Positions 42,662-52,261 are shown, counted from the stretch's first letter. The stretch: 64,000 nt of DNA from Candidatus Polarisedimenticolaceae bacterium (GCA_021647945.1 JAKITT010000007.1:1-64000); one strand, 5' to 3'. The notes: generated by a model from the sequence alone, not told the origin. Numbers and translations are program-made.

Positions 42662-42769
42662 TTTAGAAAAAGGGCTATTGTAACTTACTGGCTAGTCAGG
42701 GATGAGTGGAAATTACGCACCTGTAGTGAGATCAAACCTCTGCAGTTACTGGCAGAGGCCGATGCAACA

Positions 42770-43078
42770 CTACAGACTGTTGATATACCGCCCCAGTGCT
42801 TCAGCATTTTTCTGATCAATATTGGGGAAAGCGGGCATGATATGACCACCATTGATCACCTTCGCTGCAACCTCTGACTCAAGATGCGGCTGTTCACTTC
42901 CGGCAAGCTTCAGCAGAAAACCAAACTTGCCCGTACCCGCAGCACCATGACAACTGGCACACGCTTCAGCAAAAATCGTCCCTGCACCCACGCCTGTGGC
43001 GGGTGTGTAATCATTTTGACCACAAGCACTTAGGCCCAATGCGGCCAGTGTTACCCAAGCCAATTTTCTATAACTCAT
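42770..43078 (-). CDS. Class I cytochrome c lipoprotein
   Basis: A 102-residue small c-type cytochrome. The start at 43078 is supported by AAGGAG ahead of the ATG, with a short lipoprotein signal (MSYRKLAWVTLAALGLSAC) directly after. The heme motif CASCH lies near residue 41, and Met in GHIMPAF is the likely sixth ligand. It is tethered to a membrane and should carry electrons in the periplasm. The overall pattern is similar to cytochrome c5-type proteins. It is a single gene, divergent from the rhodanese operon. Confidence 0.88.
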   Translation of the reverse strand: MSYRKLAWVTLAALGLSACGQNDYTPATGVGAGTIFAEACASCHGAAGTGKFGFLLKLAGSEQPHLESEVAAKVINGGHIMPAFPNIDQKNAEALGRYINSL

Positions 43079-43346
43079 TGTCGTCTGCTCCTTGATGAGC
43101 GCTACGTCTAAAAAACCTAGATTATACGCAGTCACAAGCCAATTCGCCTGTATGTTTCAGCACCAATTTCACCTACAAATATTGCCGGATAATAGGCTGA
43201 GGAGAGTGCATTTCGACAAAGCGGTCATTCACCAGCGCCCTGATCGTCTTATCAGACGCTGTTTTTAACGCATTTGTTTGGCGTCAAATCCAATAGGGTA
43301 TAGAATCTGTCGCCTTATTCCGTATGAAAAATTTTAGAGATACTCT

Positions 43347-43763
43347 ATGCAACAGCTTGTTGAATTTGCTGGCAATCACATATTGTTGGTCAGCGCACTC
43401 ACCGTGACCGGTAGTCTGCTCCTTTTTACCCTATTCCGCGACAGCAAGGGTTCGTTGGTACCCAACGAAGCAACCACCTTGATCAACCGCAAAGAGGCCG
43501 TTGTTATTGATGTGCGCTCACAGGCCGATTTCGCCCGAGGCCATATCATCAATGCCATTAGTATTCCAAGTAATGGCTTTGCTGATCAGCTCAATGTGCT
43601 GGAGAAGCATAAAGCGAAACCCATTATTATCTATTGCGCCTCTGGTGCAACATCGACACAGGCCTGTAGCACCCTCAAAAAGGCAGGGTTTGAACAAGTA
43701 TTCAATCTAAAAGGTGGCATCATGGCTTGGCTGAATGACAGTCTGCCCACCACTCGTAAATAG
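43347..43763 (+). CDS. yibN: Membrane-anchored rhodanese-like protein (YibN type)
   Basis: A 138-residue protein: an N-terminal transmembrane helix (about 10-30) and one rhodanese domain (about 38-135) with VVIDVRSQADFARGHI and the active loop CASGATS (Cys97). Rhodaneses transfer sulfane sulfur, but the physiological acceptor of YibN is not settled. The gene order yibN-(grxC)-secB-gpsA is common in gammaproteobacteria; here grxC is absent and secB starts 24 bp later. Confidence 0.88.
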   Translation: MQQLVEFAGNHILLVSALTVTGSLLLFTLFRDSKGSLVPNEATTLINRKEAVVIDVRSQADFARGHIINAISIPSNGFADQLNVLEKHKAKPIIIYCASGATSTQACSTLKKAGFEQVFNLKGGIMAWLNDSLPTTRK

Positions 43764-43787
43764 TTTCCACGCTTAAAGGACCGTATC

Positions 43788-44267
43788 ATGTCAGAAAAAG
43801 AACAGGCACCCGCCACTGATCAGCGCAACTTCTCTATCCAACGCATCTACACGCGTGATATCTCATTTGAGACACCCAATTCACCCGGTATTTTTCGCCA
43901 GCAGTGGAAACCTGAGACTGCTCTTGACATCAACACCAATGTCAAAGATCTTGAAGAGGGCAGCTTTGAGGTGACACTCACCGTCACCGTCACCACTAAA
44001 GTTGAAGAGAAAACCGCCTATTTGGCTGAAGTTCAGCAGTCCGGCATCTTCACCATCAGTGGTTTTCCTGAGAAAGAGAAGGGCCCTCTGATCGGTGCCT
44101 ACTGCCCAAATGTGCTGTTCCCTTATGCACGTGAGGTGATCTCTGATCTGGTCACCAAGGGCAGCTTTCCACAGCTAATGCTACAACCCGTTAACTTTGA
44201 TGCGCTCTACGCCCAGCACCAGCAAGAGCTGGCTAAGCAGGGTGATAAGCAGCCAACAACGCACTAA
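43788..44267 (+). CDS. secB: Protein-export chaperone SecB
   Basis: A 159-residue cytosolic chaperone, a tetramer that keeps preproteins unfolded and hands them to SecA. Typical segments are IQRIYTRDISFETPNSP, FEVTLTVTVTT, AYLAEVQQSGIFTISGF, CPNVLFPYAREVISDLVTKGSFPQLMLQPVNFDALY. Length and ends match the family. It sits between the rhodanese and gpsA genes. It may also serve secretion of the large envelope proteins encoded nearby, which is general knowledge rather than evidence here. Confidence 0.96.
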   Translation: MSEKEQAPATDQRNFSIQRIYTRDISFETPNSPGIFRQQWKPETALDINTNVKDLEEGSFEVTLTVTVTTKVEEKTAYLAEVQQSGIFTISGFPEKEKGPLIGAYCPNVLFPYAREVISDLVTKGSFPQLMLQPVNFDALYAQHQQELAKQGDKQPTTH

Positions 44268-44282
44268 GCGGCAGCCACTATT

Positions 44283-45275
44283 TTGACTGATTCCATCGCC
44301 ATATTGGGAGCCGGATCTTGGGGTACCGCCCTTGCATTGCTGCTCAGCCGCAATGGGCACCCGGTACGACTTTGGGGGCTGGCTGAAGAGATTCAACAAC
44401 TTCAGCTGGATCGTGAAAATAGACGCTTCCTGCCGGGTTATCCATTTCCAGACAACCTATCCCTTGAAGCGGATCTTCATCTTGCAATTGAGGGGGTTGC
44501 AGAGGTATTGGTCGCCGTGCCAAGCCACGCGTTTAGTAAAGTGCTGCAGGCCATTGAACCTCATCTCACAGATAAGACCACGCTCTGCTGGGCAACCAAG
44601 GGGTTTGAATACTCTACCCAACGGCTCCTCTCCGATGTCGCTCACCAACAGCTGGGTGAACGCAGCATTGCGGTGATATCTGGCCCCAGTTTTGCGGGTG
44701 AGGTGGCAAAAGGCCTACCTACGGCTATCACTGTCGCTGCAACCACGGATGATCACGCCAACCGACTTGCGGGTTACCTTCACTCTGAAACATTTCGCGC
44801 CTACACCACGCATGATTTGATCGGCGTACAGGTGGGTGGTGCTTGCAAAAATGTACTCGCCATTGCCGCTGGAATCTCTGATGGTCTCAACTTTGGTGCC
44901 AATGCACGTTCTGCACTGATCACCCGCGGGCTAAGTGAGATCATGCGTCTCGGCAAGGCGCTCGGTGGTCAAAGTGAAACCTTTATGGGGCTAGCTGGCA
45001 TGGGCGATCTAGTACTCACCTGCACCGACAACCAATCTCGTAATCGCCGCATGGGGCTGGCACTGGCTAGCGGCTTGTCAATTGCAGAGGCCAAGGTGGA
45101 GATTGGCCAGGAGGTCGAGGGGGTGCAGACCACCAAAGAGGTCTACCAACTGGCACTACGGCTGGATGTTGAGATGCCTATTACAACCCAGGTTCACCGC
45201 ATCCTGTTTGAGGGTGTCAGCCCGGAAGAGGCGGTTAAGACACTACTGCTCAGAAAACAGAAGACCGAACATTAG
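44283..45275 (+). CDS. gpsA: Glycerol-3-phosphate dehydrogenase [NAD(P)+]
   Basis: A 330-residue enzyme that reduces dihydroxyacetone phosphate to sn-glycerol-3-phosphate for phospholipid synthesis. The N-terminal Rossmann motif is ILGAGSWGTALA. Further signatures are VAVPSHAF, WATKGFE, ISGPSFAGEVAKGLPTA, the catalytic Lys in GACKNVLAIAAGISDGL and GLAGMGDLVLTCTDNQSRNRRMG. The start is TTG at 44283, 15 bp after secB, placing it directly before the Rossmann strand. The stop codon adjoins a short sequence resembling the end of the 244-bp element. Confidence 0.96.
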   Translation: MTDSIAILGAGSWGTALALLLSRNGHPVRLWGLAEEIQQLQLDRENRRFLPGYPFPDNLSLEADLHLAIEGVAEVLVAVPSHAFSKVLQAIEPHLTDKTTLCWATKGFEYSTQRLLSDVAHQQLGERSIAVISGPSFAGEVAKGLPTAITVAATTDDHANRLAGYLHSETFRAYTTHDLIGVQVGGACKNVLAIAAGISDGLNFGANARSALITRGLSEIMRLGKALGGQSETFMGLAGMGDLVLTCTDNQSRNRRMGLALASGLSIAEAKVEIGQEVEGVQTTKEVYQLALRLDVEMPITTQVHRILFEGVSPEEAVKTLLLRKQKTEH

Positions 45276-45289
45276 GAAACCTCTGATTA
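45273..45289. repeat. Solitary end of the palindromic element family
   Basis: TAGGAAACCTCTGATTA, immediately at the gpsA stop, matches the end of the element at 40532 (TAGGGAACCCTCTGATTA) with few differences. No partner end was found in the 10-bp gap before trmL, so it may be a remnant or a chance match. Confidence 0.35.
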
Positions 45290-45299
45290 CGGCTGCCTA

Positions 45300-45764
45300 C
45301 TAAGACGCACCATTAAAACCAAGCTGCCGCCACGCCTCATAGAGAATAATTGATACTGAGTTGGAGAGGTTTAGACTCCGATTATCCGGCCGCATCGGTA
45401 TCCGAATACGGTTTGCCTCTGCGAGGCTATCAATCACCGCCTGCGGTAGGCCACGTGTCTCTGGACCAAACAGCAACGCATCACCCTCTTCATACTCAGC
45501 ATCGCAATAGTTAACTTTGCCTCGCGTGCTACAGGCATAGAGCCGGTTGTAATCTGCTCTCTCAATAAACTGCTGTAGTGATGGATACTCTTTCACCTCA
45601 GAAAACTCATGATAATCCAGGCCAGCTCGGCGCAGTTTGCGATCAGACAACTCAAATCCAAGCGGATGAATTAGGTGCAAAGTGCTGCCAGTGTTAGAAC
45701 AAAGGCGTATGATATTGCCGGTATTGGGTGGAATCTCTGGCTCAAAAAGTACAATGTGTAACAT
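45300..45764 (-). CDS. trmL: tRNA (cytidine/uridine-34-2'-O)-methyltransferase TrmL
   Basis: A 154-residue SPOUT-class enzyme that 2'-O-methylates position 34 of tRNA-Leu isoacceptors. Visible motifs are [17 protein letters not shown], the Asn/Arg-containing motif 1, [11 protein letters not shown] (motif 2) and [26 protein letters not shown] (motif 3, the knot). Start 45764 (ATG) is preferred; a TTG four codons upstream is also open. It converges with gpsA, a pairing found in many related genomes. Confidence 0.93.
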   Translation of the reverse strand: MLHIVLFEPEIPPNTGNIIRLCSNTGSTLHLIHPLGFELSDRKLRRAGLDYHEFSEVKEYPSLQQFIERADYNRLYACSTRGKVNYCDAEYEEGDALLFGPETRGLPQAVIDSLAEANRIRIPMRPDNRSLNLSNSVSIILYEAWRQLGFNGAS

Positions 45765-45794
45765 CGTTAGATTCAACTACCTCGTGGACATAAC

Positions 45795-46736
45795 ATGACA
45801 AAAAATGCTTCGCTCGCAACCGAATTCTGTGGCATGAAATTTAACACACCGTTGGTGCTACTCTCCGGCTGCGTCGGTTTTGGTGAAGAGTACACGCGCG
45901 TGCATGGCTTTTCCAACCGGGATGCAGGTGCCATCTGCCTTAAGGGGACGACACTGGATGCACGCCCCGGTAACCCGGCTCATCGAGTCTGCGAAACGCC
46001 TAATGGCATGATCAATGCCATCGGCCTACAGAATCCCGGTGTTGATTATGTGGTGAATGAGATTTTGCCTACGCTCGATTTTGAAGAGACCCGGTTTATC
46101 GCCAATGTCTCTGGCTCCACCATTGAGGAATATATTGAGGTCACCCGTCGCTTTGACGACTCACCAATTGATGCCATCGAGATTAACATCTCCTGCCCCA
46201 ACGTGAAGGAGGGTGGAGTTGCGTTTGGTAATGATCCGGCCATGTCCGCTCGGGTAGTTGAAGCGTGCCGTAAGGTGACTAACAAGCCACTGATTACCAA
46301 ACTATCACCCAATCAAACCGATATTGCGGGCAATGCCAAAGGGTGCATCGAGGCAGGCACCGATGCTTTTGCCGCCATCAATACCTTGATGGGCATGGCC
46401 ATCGACATCGACAGTCGCGTCCCGATTATTGGTAACAACCAGGGGGGGCTCTCTGGTCCTGCAATCAAACCGGTTGCGCTACTGAAGGTGCATCAGGTCT
46501 ATCAAGTCTGTCGCCCACACGGTATCCCGATTATTGGTCAGGGCGGTATATGTAGTGCAGAGGATGCGTTGGAGTTCATCATTGCCGGAGCGTCGGCCGT
46601 GGGTATTGGCACGGCGCTATTCTATGATCCACTGGTCTGTGACAAGATCAATAGAGGGATCGCTGCCTATCTTGAACAGCATCAACTGACCTCCATCGAC
46701 CAGCTCGTTGGCACTCTGCAACTTAATCAGCGTTAA
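45795..46736 (+). CDS. pyrD: Dihydroorotate dehydrogenase, class 1B catalytic-subunit type
   Basis: A 313-residue FMN enzyme of the dihydroorotate dehydrogenase family (pyrimidine synthesis). NISCPNVKEGG carries the active-site Cys134, which marks class 1 rather than the membrane class 2 enzyme of most gammaproteobacteria (Ser base). Other signatures are CLKGTTLDARPGNPAHRVCETPNGMINAIGLQNPG, NNQGGLSGPAIKPVAL and GQGGICSAEDALEFIIAGASAVGIGTA. Class 1B enzymes usually need the PyrK electron-transfer subunit, but no pyrK is adjacent. A related dihydropyrimidine or other oxidoreductase is the alternative. Confidence 0.85.
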   Translation: MTKNASLATEFCGMKFNTPLVLLSGCVGFGEEYTRVHGFSNRDAGAICLKGTTLDARPGNPAHRVCETPNGMINAIGLQNPGVDYVVNEILPTLDFEETRFIANVSGSTIEEYIEVTRRFDDSPIDAIEINISCPNVKEGGVAFGNDPAMSARVVEACRKVTNKPLITKLSPNQTDIAGNAKGCIEAGTDAFAAINTLMGMAIDIDSRVPIIGNNQGGLSGPAIKPVALLKVHQVYQVCRPHGIPIIGQGGICSAEDALEFIIAGASAVGIGTALFYDPLVCDKINRGIAAYLEQHQLTSIDQLVGTLQLNQR

Positions 46737-46747
46737 GCTCTTCTGAA

Positions 46748-48001
46748 TCAGGAACTCATCAAGGCTTCGGTTTCGGCTAGCCGTTCCGAGGCCTTCTCTA
46801 GAATCGACAGACTCATCTCTGGAGAGAACTCATCCAGTGAGAGTTTGTGGAAAGCAGGCACCTGGTCAAGCATCGGCATCTCATGCATTCGAGGTGTACC
46901 GATAAAGCAGTGCAACTGGGCAATATTGACCAGATCTGCATAGTCAGGCCCATCAGGTATGTCACGATGCCAGTTCTCAGCCTCTTCGGTCACCTGGATT
47001 AGATCTTCCGAAAAATCCCAGCTGCGTAGAATCATGCTGCCAACGGGCCCACGCATATCCATCAGGATCTGCTCCATCTGCGCCTCATCATTAGCGGCCT
47101 CTGGAAACTTCTCGGCATAGGTGAGGATGGCTACCTCGCCAATATCATGTAACAGACCCGCAAGCATGGCATGTTCAGGATTGAACTGACCGGTCATTTT
47201 CGCCAACACATAGCTAATGGCTGAAACCTGTAAGCTGTGTGCCCACAACAACTTCATATGCTTTTTGAGAATACCGGATTTTGTACGGAACAGTTCACGC
47301 AAGGCAAAGCTCAGAACTAAACGGTGGGTGGTATGTACACCAAGGCGCACCACGGCAGCTGTACAGCTATCCGCTGGGCTTCTGACTGAATACATAGCGC
47401 TATTCGCCACATGTATAATCTTCGCTGTCATGGCAACATCGGTCTGAATAATCTTTGCTATCCGTTCAGCATCGGTCGACTCATCCTCCAGTGCCTTGCC
47501 AATTTTTACCGCGACATCCGGCAGACTGGGAAGATAGAGGCGCTCATTGACCAGATCATTATTAAGACACTGCTCTAGCGTGCTTTCAGTATTTTCAACG
47601 CCATAATCAAGGAAGATCTCTTCACTCTCCTTTCTCACAACATCAGGATGTTCCGTTAAACCCGCCAGTAGCCGATTATCCACATGAATAAACTCTATTG
47701 CGGTAATAGCAATCACATCATAAAGCCGGGGTATCAACTGAGCGATAGGGTTTTCAGCCGAGGCATCACTGTGTGAAATCTTGCTAGCACTGCCATCTTT
47801 GGCCTGTAGGGCAATATCACCATCAAGCAAAAAGAAGCTGAAGCTCTCTGTTGCACCCAGCTCAATCACCTTCTTTCCGCGTGGTGCTCTCTTAATCACT
47901 AGCGCCCGAGTCAACAGCTCAAGCTGATCATCAGAGAGACTCGCCAGAATATGGAATCGCTGTAGCGTCTCAGCCGAAGGGTGCATTCCTGTTGATGCCA
48001 T
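46748..48001 (-). CDS. HDOD-domain signalling protein with N-terminal cyclic-nucleotide-binding-like domain
   Basis: A 417-residue cytoplasmic protein. Residues about 15-125 have the strand pattern of a cNMP-binding fold (LSDDQLELLTRALVIKRAPRGKKVIELG, FFLLDGDIALQAKDG). The HDOD domain (about 150-350) begins LPSLPDVAVKIGKALED and continues TDVAMTAKIIHVANSAMYS and LAGLLHDIGEVAILTYAEKFP. HDOD proteins are regulators related to HD phosphohydrolases and commonly appear in stress, motility and cyclic-di-GMP networks. Here an HD pair is visible in LLHDIGE, so residual activity cannot be excluded. GAGGAG precedes the start. It converges on pyrD (11-bp gap). Confidence 0.8.
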   Translation of the reverse strand: MASTGMHPSAETLQRFHILASLSDDQLELLTRALVIKRAPRGKKVIELGATESFSFFLLDGDIALQAKDGSASKISHSDASAENPIAQLIPRLYDVIAITAIEFIHVDNRLLAGLTEHPDVVRKESEEIFLDYGVENTESTLEQCLNNDLVNERLYLPSLPDVAVKIGKALEDESTDAERIAKIIQTDVAMTAKIIHVANSAMYSVRSPADSCTAAVVRLGVHTTHRLVLSFALRELFRTKSGILKKHMKLLWAHSLQVSAISYVLAKMTGQFNPEHAMLAGLLHDIGEVAILTYAEKFPEAANDEAQMEQILMDMRGPVGSMILRSWDFSEDLIQVTEEAENWHRDIPDGPDYADLVNIAQLHCFIGTPRMHEMPMLDQVPAFHKLSLDEFSPEMSLSILEKASERLAETEALMSS

Positions 48002-48150
48002 ATCAGAGGTACTCCTCTACTAGATTGCATATTATTTTATGATCTTCATCCTACCCCAATTGGAGTGATAGATGAGCCATTGTAATCAAACAAACGAGGC
48101 TATTATAGGTCAGGAGTGGTTGCACCGATATACGGGCCAAACCCATGCCA

Positions 48151-48178
48151 AAAAAAAACCCCGCACGAGGCGGGGTTT
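48151..48178 (-). terminator. Rho-independent terminator of the PEP-CTERM gene
   Basis: AAACCCCGC ACGAG GCGGGGTTT forms a 9-bp stem. On the minus strand it is followed by eight T residues (A-run at 48151-48158 on the plus strand). It lies about 50 bp downstream of the gene at 48227-48817. Confidence 0.88.
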
Positions 48179-48226
48179 CTAATACAGTGCTATTTATTAT
48201 TATTATTAGATCTCGTTGCGTCTCTT

Positions 48227-48817
48227 TTAAGCGCGACGGCGACGTGCAGCACCCATACCCAACAGGCCAAGTCCCATCAAAGCAAGAGTAGCTGGCTCAG
48301 GAACTGTGCCATGAATCTGCTCTCCATTTTCCCGGATTTCAGTATAAATACCAAAACCTGATAAATTCATTCCATCTAATTCATCGTCATAAAACCAGTC
48401 CCACATAAAGTGATAGGAATCACCCTCATTGAGAAGAACAGCCGTGTTATCTGGTAAAGCTGGGGTATCAGTACTTGAAGAACTTAGCGCATAGTGAGTG
48501 GTCTCACCGCTAATCGCATACAAATCAACATACATTGCTGTTTCTGAACTATTAACAATTGTAATATCCAGGCCTGTTGCATCTACGCCATCGGTTGTAC
48601 CAAATGTAGCCCAACCTGCTACTAGATCAGCACCATCTAGAAAGATGGCTCCAAAAGTACCCGTACTACTAGTGTAGGAAATCGCCGTAGCAGGATTACT
48701 ATCTTGCTCGGTCCAAGCATTAAATTCTGCACCAGTCGGTGTGTAAAGAGCTGAGGAGGCCACGCCACTCAATAGGAGGCTTAACCCACCCACTAATCCA
48801 AACAATATTTTTTTCAT
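48227..48817 (-). CDS. PEP-CTERM sorting-domain protein
   Basis: A 196-residue exported protein. A signal peptide (about 1-23, MKKILFGLVGGLSLLLSGVASS) leads to a Ser/Thr/Asp-rich beta-type body with no recognised domain. The C-terminus is a textbook PEP-CTERM tail: VPEPATLALMGLGLLGMGAARRRRA, i.e. Pro-Glu-Pro, a hydrophobic helix, then an Arg cluster. Such proteins are processed by exosortase (EpsH) and are usually tied to exopolysaccharide or biofilm matrix. No exosortase gene is in the window. It stands alone, with its own terminator. Confidence 0.9.
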   Translation of the reverse strand: MKKILFGLVGGLSLLLSGVASSALYTPTGAEFNAWTEQDSNPATAISYTSSTGTFGAIFLDGADLVAGWATFGTTDGVDATGLDITIVNSSETAMYVDLYAISGETTHYALSSSSTDTPALPDNTAVLLNEGDSYHFMWDWFYDDELDGMNLSGFGIYTEIRENGEQIHGTVPEPATLALMGLGLLGMGAARRRRA

Positions 48818-49151
48818 AATTACAGATCCTTATATGGAAACAAATTTCATTAGTTATTCACTTAAAGCAATCACCATGCCAATATCCGTATATCATTGAT
48901 ATATATGCCTTATTCATGATTTTAAGATATCTTCATCTTTTGCATGTAAACATTTCCGACATTTAAACCAACTTTTTCCGTGCATTACCCATTTCAAGAA
49001 ATGCAATCTTCACAATAAACACCTAAACACCTAAACACCTGAGCCTACACATTCAATAATCCTATTCAACTCACTGTTTTAAATGCATTTATTACTAATA
49101 ATAACAAAGAATTATTGCTCAACCTTCTCCTGTAAACTATCCCGACAAAAC
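48818..49151. other. AT-rich intergenic region
   Basis: 334 bp upstream of the PEP-CTERM gene and downstream of ntrC. It is AT-rich and includes a short tandem repeat, three units of AAACACCT (about 49017-49040). A promoter for the PEP-CTERM gene must lie in the left part, but no box is convincing. No frame or RNA was recognised. Confidence 0.4.
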
Positions 49152-50561
49152 TCAATTCCCATTACCCATACCAAGCTCTTTTATCTTTCTAGTTAGTGTA
49201 TTTCTCCCCCAACCCAGTAGTTTGGCTGCATCCTGCTTGCGTCCTCCTGTCTGCGCCAGTGCTGTCTCAATCATCACACGTTCAAATTGTGGAACCACTT
49301 CATCTAACACTGCCTGCTCGCCCTGCTGAAACGCCTCTTTTGCCCACTGCCGCAATAGTGTCTGCCAATCACCCTTCTCTGCGCCTACTCGTTTCTCCTG
49401 AATCAACTCTTCAGGCAGATCTTCAACATGAATATCCTGACCTGAGGCCATCACCGTCAACCAGCGTGCAGTATTCTCCAATTGGCGCACATTGCCTGGC
49501 CAGGGCAGCGCTTGTAGCTTTTTTATCGTTTCTGGCAACAGCTGTTTGCTCTCCACCTGTAGCTCATCTGCTGCTTTTGTCAGAAAATGGTTCATCAGCA
49601 GTGGAACGTCTTCACGCCGTTCAGAGAGTGATGGGATGTGGATGCGGATCACATTGAGACGATGAAACAGATCCTCACGAAAATGGCCCAGTTCAACCAG
49701 TCGATGTAGGTTCTGGTGGGTCGCGGCGATTATCCGTACATCAACCTTAACTGTAGTATGACCACCGATACGGTAGAACTCACCATCGGCTAGCACTCTC
49801 AACAGTCGTGTCTGCAACTCAGCAGGCATATCACCAATCTCATCTAGAAAGAGTGTGCCCCCGTTGGCCTGCTCAAACCGCCCTTCCCGCCTATTTTGCG
49901 CGCCAGTGAATGCGCCACGCTCATGACCAAACAGCTCTGACTCCAGCAGATCTTTTGGGATGGCGGCCATATTGAGTGCGATAAAGGCCTTATTAACCCT
50001 CGGGCTATGCCGGTGCAGTGCCTTGGCAACCAGCTCTTTACCGGTACCAGATTCGCCATTAATCAGCACAGTTATATTAGAACGCGCTAAACGGCCAATG
50101 GCCCGAAACACCTCCTGCATGGCAGGTGCTTTACCAATAATTTCTGGATTACTCTGCTGCGTAGTACGGCTCTTTGCTCCCATAACAGACTGACGATGCC
50201 GATAGGCACGCCTCACTTGGTCAACTGCTTCATTGACATCAAAGGGCTTTGGCAGATACTCAAACGCGCCACTATGGAAGGCTGAGACGGCACTCTCAAG
50301 ATCAGAGTGTGCGGTCATGATGATCACCGGTAGCTCTGGGTACGCCTCCTGTACCTGTCGCAATAGCTTTAATCCATCAATACCGGGCATGCGTATATCT
50401 GAAACCAACACATCGGGCTGTTCCAACTGCAATGCGTCCATCACCCCCTCACCACTGGTGAAGCTACGCACCTCCATCTCATCCCGCTGTAGCGCCTTCT
50501 CCAGCACCCAACGGATTGAACGGTCATCATCAATAACCCATACACGGCAAGTTTCAGCCAT
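49152..50561 (-). CDS. glnG: Nitrogen regulator NtrC (NR(I)), sigma-54 activator
   Basis: A 469-residue response regulator. The receiver domain (about 5-120) has the acidic pocket DDD, phosphoacceptor Asp in VSDIRMPG (about 54) and the Lys in PKPFD. The AAA+ domain (about 140-370) shows GESGTGKE (Walker A), [15 protein letters not shown] (GAFTGA contacts sigma-54) and [13 protein letters not shown] (Walker B). The C-terminal Fis-type helix-turn-helix is [27 protein letters not shown]. Start 50561 with AGAAAAGAG upstream; it overlaps ntrB by 8 bp. It should act on the NtrC-type sites seen upstream of ntrB and glnA. Confidence 0.95.
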   Translation of the reverse strand: MAETCRVWVIDDDRSIRWVLEKALQRDEMEVRSFTSGEGVMDALQLEQPDVLVSDIRMPGIDGLKLLRQVQEAYPELPVIIMTAHSDLESAVSAFHSGAFEYLPKPFDVNEAVDQVRRAYRHRQSVMGAKSRTTQQSNPEIIGKAPAMQEVFRAIGRLARSNITVLINGESGTGKELVAKALHRHSPRVNKAFIALNMAAIPKDLLESELFGHERGAFTGAQNRREGRFEQANGGTLFLDEIGDMPAELQTRLLRVLADGEFYRIGGHTTVKVDVRIIAATHQNLHRLVELGHFREDLFHRLNVIRIHIPSLSERREDVPLLMNHFLTKAADELQVESKQLLPETIKKLQALPWPGNVRQLENTARWLTVMASGQDIHVEDLPEELIQEKRVGAEKGDWQTLLRQWAKEAFQQGEQAVLDEVVPQFERVMIETALAQTGGRKQDAAKLLGWGRNTLTRKIKELGMGNGN

Positions 50562-51621
50562 CTCTTTTCTCCATTGGCAGCAGTACGGTAAACACCGTCT
50601 TACCTGGCTCACTTTGATATTCGATAAGGCCATCGTGTTGATTTATCAATGATTGGGCAATCGACAGCCCCAGACCGGTACCATCTTCGCTTGCGGTCAC
50701 CAGTGGATAGAACATTTTCCCCTCCAATGATGGATCAATGCCTGGGCCGTTATCCTCAATCTCAACCTGGACCACCAGGCGGTGGCAGCGTGTGCCGATC
50801 GTGAACTGGCGCAGGATACGGCTACGAAAATGGAGCACGCCTTGACTGCCCGCAGCACGGGCACCATTTCGTGCAATATTTAGAATGGCCTGGATTAGCT
50901 GGTCGGTATCACCAAACAGTGACGGAATACTGGGATCATAATCACGGCTGATTAACAGATCGGCACCAAACTCAACCTGTACCAGACTCGCTACCCGCTC
51001 CAGCACCAGATGAATATTAACCTCACCATTATTGGGCAGCCGATTTGAACCCAGCATACGGTTGACGAGCGACTGCAAACGATCAGCCTCATCGATGATA
51101 ATTTGGGTATATTCACACAGCGCAGGATCGGGCAGTTCACCCTCCAATAGCTGTGCGGCTCCTCGCAGGCCTCCCAGTGGGTTTTTGATCTCATGTGCCA
51201 AATTGCGTACCAGTGCATGTGCCACCTGATGTTGGCTAATCAGGTTCTCCTCTCGATTGATACGCAGTTGGCGGTCAACCTGTTGCAACTCAACCAGCAC
51301 CTCCCCATCACACTCACTGAGCGGTGTGACGGTACAGTCCACGGTGATCTCACGCATACTCAACAAAACTAAGCGAAGCTCTCGATCGGTAAAAACAACA
51401 TTGCTATCCACCGCCATCTGCAAATTCTCGGAGGCCAAACCAGACGAGGCGTGCATCAGCCCATCAATTCGCCGACCTAGAATATGCTTGGCACTGACAT
51501 CAAACATCATTTCAGCCGCAGGATTGGCATATGACAACTCAAGCTCGGCATTAAACAACAACACCGCTCTGCTGATGTTATCCAGCACCCGCTGTTCCAT
51601 TTTGTAAGGTTCACTACTCAT
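50554..51621 (-). CDS. glnL: Nitrogen sensor kinase NtrB (NR(II))
   Basis: A 355-residue cytoplasmic histidine kinase/phosphatase that phosphorylates NtrC when nitrogen is scarce and is controlled by PII. A PAS domain (about 10-110, RAVLLFNAELELSYANPAAEMMF) precedes the H-box RNLAHEIKNPLGGLRGAAQLLE, the N-box LNIARNGARAA and the G-boxes IEDNGPGID and GTGLGLSIAQSLI. Start 51621 is used; a TTG at 51639 is possible. The genes form an ntrB-ntrC operon. Confidence 0.95.
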   Translation of the reverse strand: MSSEPYKMEQRVLDNISRAVLLFNAELELSYANPAAEMMFDVSAKHILGRRIDGLMHASSGLASENLQMAVDSNVVFTDRELRLVLLSMREITVDCTVTPLSECDGEVLVELQQVDRQLRINREENLISQHQVAHALVRNLAHEIKNPLGGLRGAAQLLEGELPDPALCEYTQIIIDEADRLQSLVNRMLGSNRLPNNGEVNIHLVLERVASLVQVEFGADLLISRDYDPSIPSLFGDTDQLIQAILNIARNGARAAGSQGVLHFRSRILRQFTIGTRCHRLVVQVEIEDNGPGIDPSLEGKMFYPLVTASEDGTGLGLSIAQSLINQHDGLIEYQSEPGKTVFTVLLPMEKRDG

Positions 51622-51737
51622 AGTTTTAACTACTAGCAATTAGCACACCAGAATCAACTATTTAAGATAATTCTACTGTTTTAAAGACAAACGACGTGGG
51701 ATTGAGATCAGAGCGTAACCGCATCACAGGATACTAC

Positions 51738-51752
51738 GCACCAATATAGTGC
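51738..51752. promoter_or_regulatory. NtrC-type binding site upstream of ntrB
   Basis: GCACCAATATAGTGC, one mismatch from the dyad GCACC-N5-GGTGC. It lies about 117 bp upstream of the ntrB start and between ntrB and the DUF4124 gene. NtrC would be expected to autoregulate ntrBC here. The site nearly repeats the one upstream of glnA. Confidence 0.7.
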
Positions 51753-51793
51753 AGTATAGCGGGTGTAGAGGAAATAGGGGGGGTGCAGGTCTC

Positions 51794-52261
51794 TTACAGA
51801 CCCGCTTGTCGCAGGTGGAAACGTACTGCTGAACTGATTTTTATGGTATTGCCACCATCATCAATGATTTGAGCCTTCAGACTATGGCTGCCCATGGTGA
51901 TACTTTTCAGTGTGATACGGCTCGACTTGAGATCCTCAGTCAACGCCCTACCATCAACAAAATAGCGAATGACATGCCCCTCTTGCAGTGCGGGTGTGAT
52001 GCTTAATGCCACCGGCACCTCCCCTTTTACACCACGGAACGTCTGCTCATTTGTAGGCACTTCAATCTCAAATAGTGTGTAACCGTCTTCGGCCTGATCC
52101 TGCTGAGCCGCAGGTTCCATTGCCGGCATCACCATCTCTACCGCCCCTTTATGTGGAACATCAGAGTAGTGAACCACACCATCATCTGAATTCCACTTAT
52201 AGACGCCTGCCTGCAGCGGCAGTGCAACAACCAATAGTAGAGGGATTAAACGTAGAGTCAT
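51794..52261 (-). CDS. DUF4124-domain periplasmic protein
   Basis: A 155-residue exported protein of unknown function. A signal peptide (about 1-18, ending LQAG) is followed at once by the DUF4124 motif VYKWNSDDGVVHYSDVPHKG (Tyr-Lys-Trp...His-Tyr-Ser-Asp). The second half has Ig-like strands (PVALSITPALQEGHVIRYFVDG). A gene of this kind commonly lies between glnA and ntrB in gammaproteobacteria, as here. It has its own position after the glnA terminator. Confidence 0.8.
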   Translation of the reverse strand: MTLRLIPLLLVVALPLQAGVYKWNSDDGVVHYSDVPHKGAVEMVMPAMEPAAQQDQAEDGYTLFEIEVPTNEQTFRGVKGEVPVALSITPALQEGHVIRYFVDGRALTEDLKSSRITLKSITMGSHSLKAQIIDDGGNTIKISSAVRFHLRQAGL

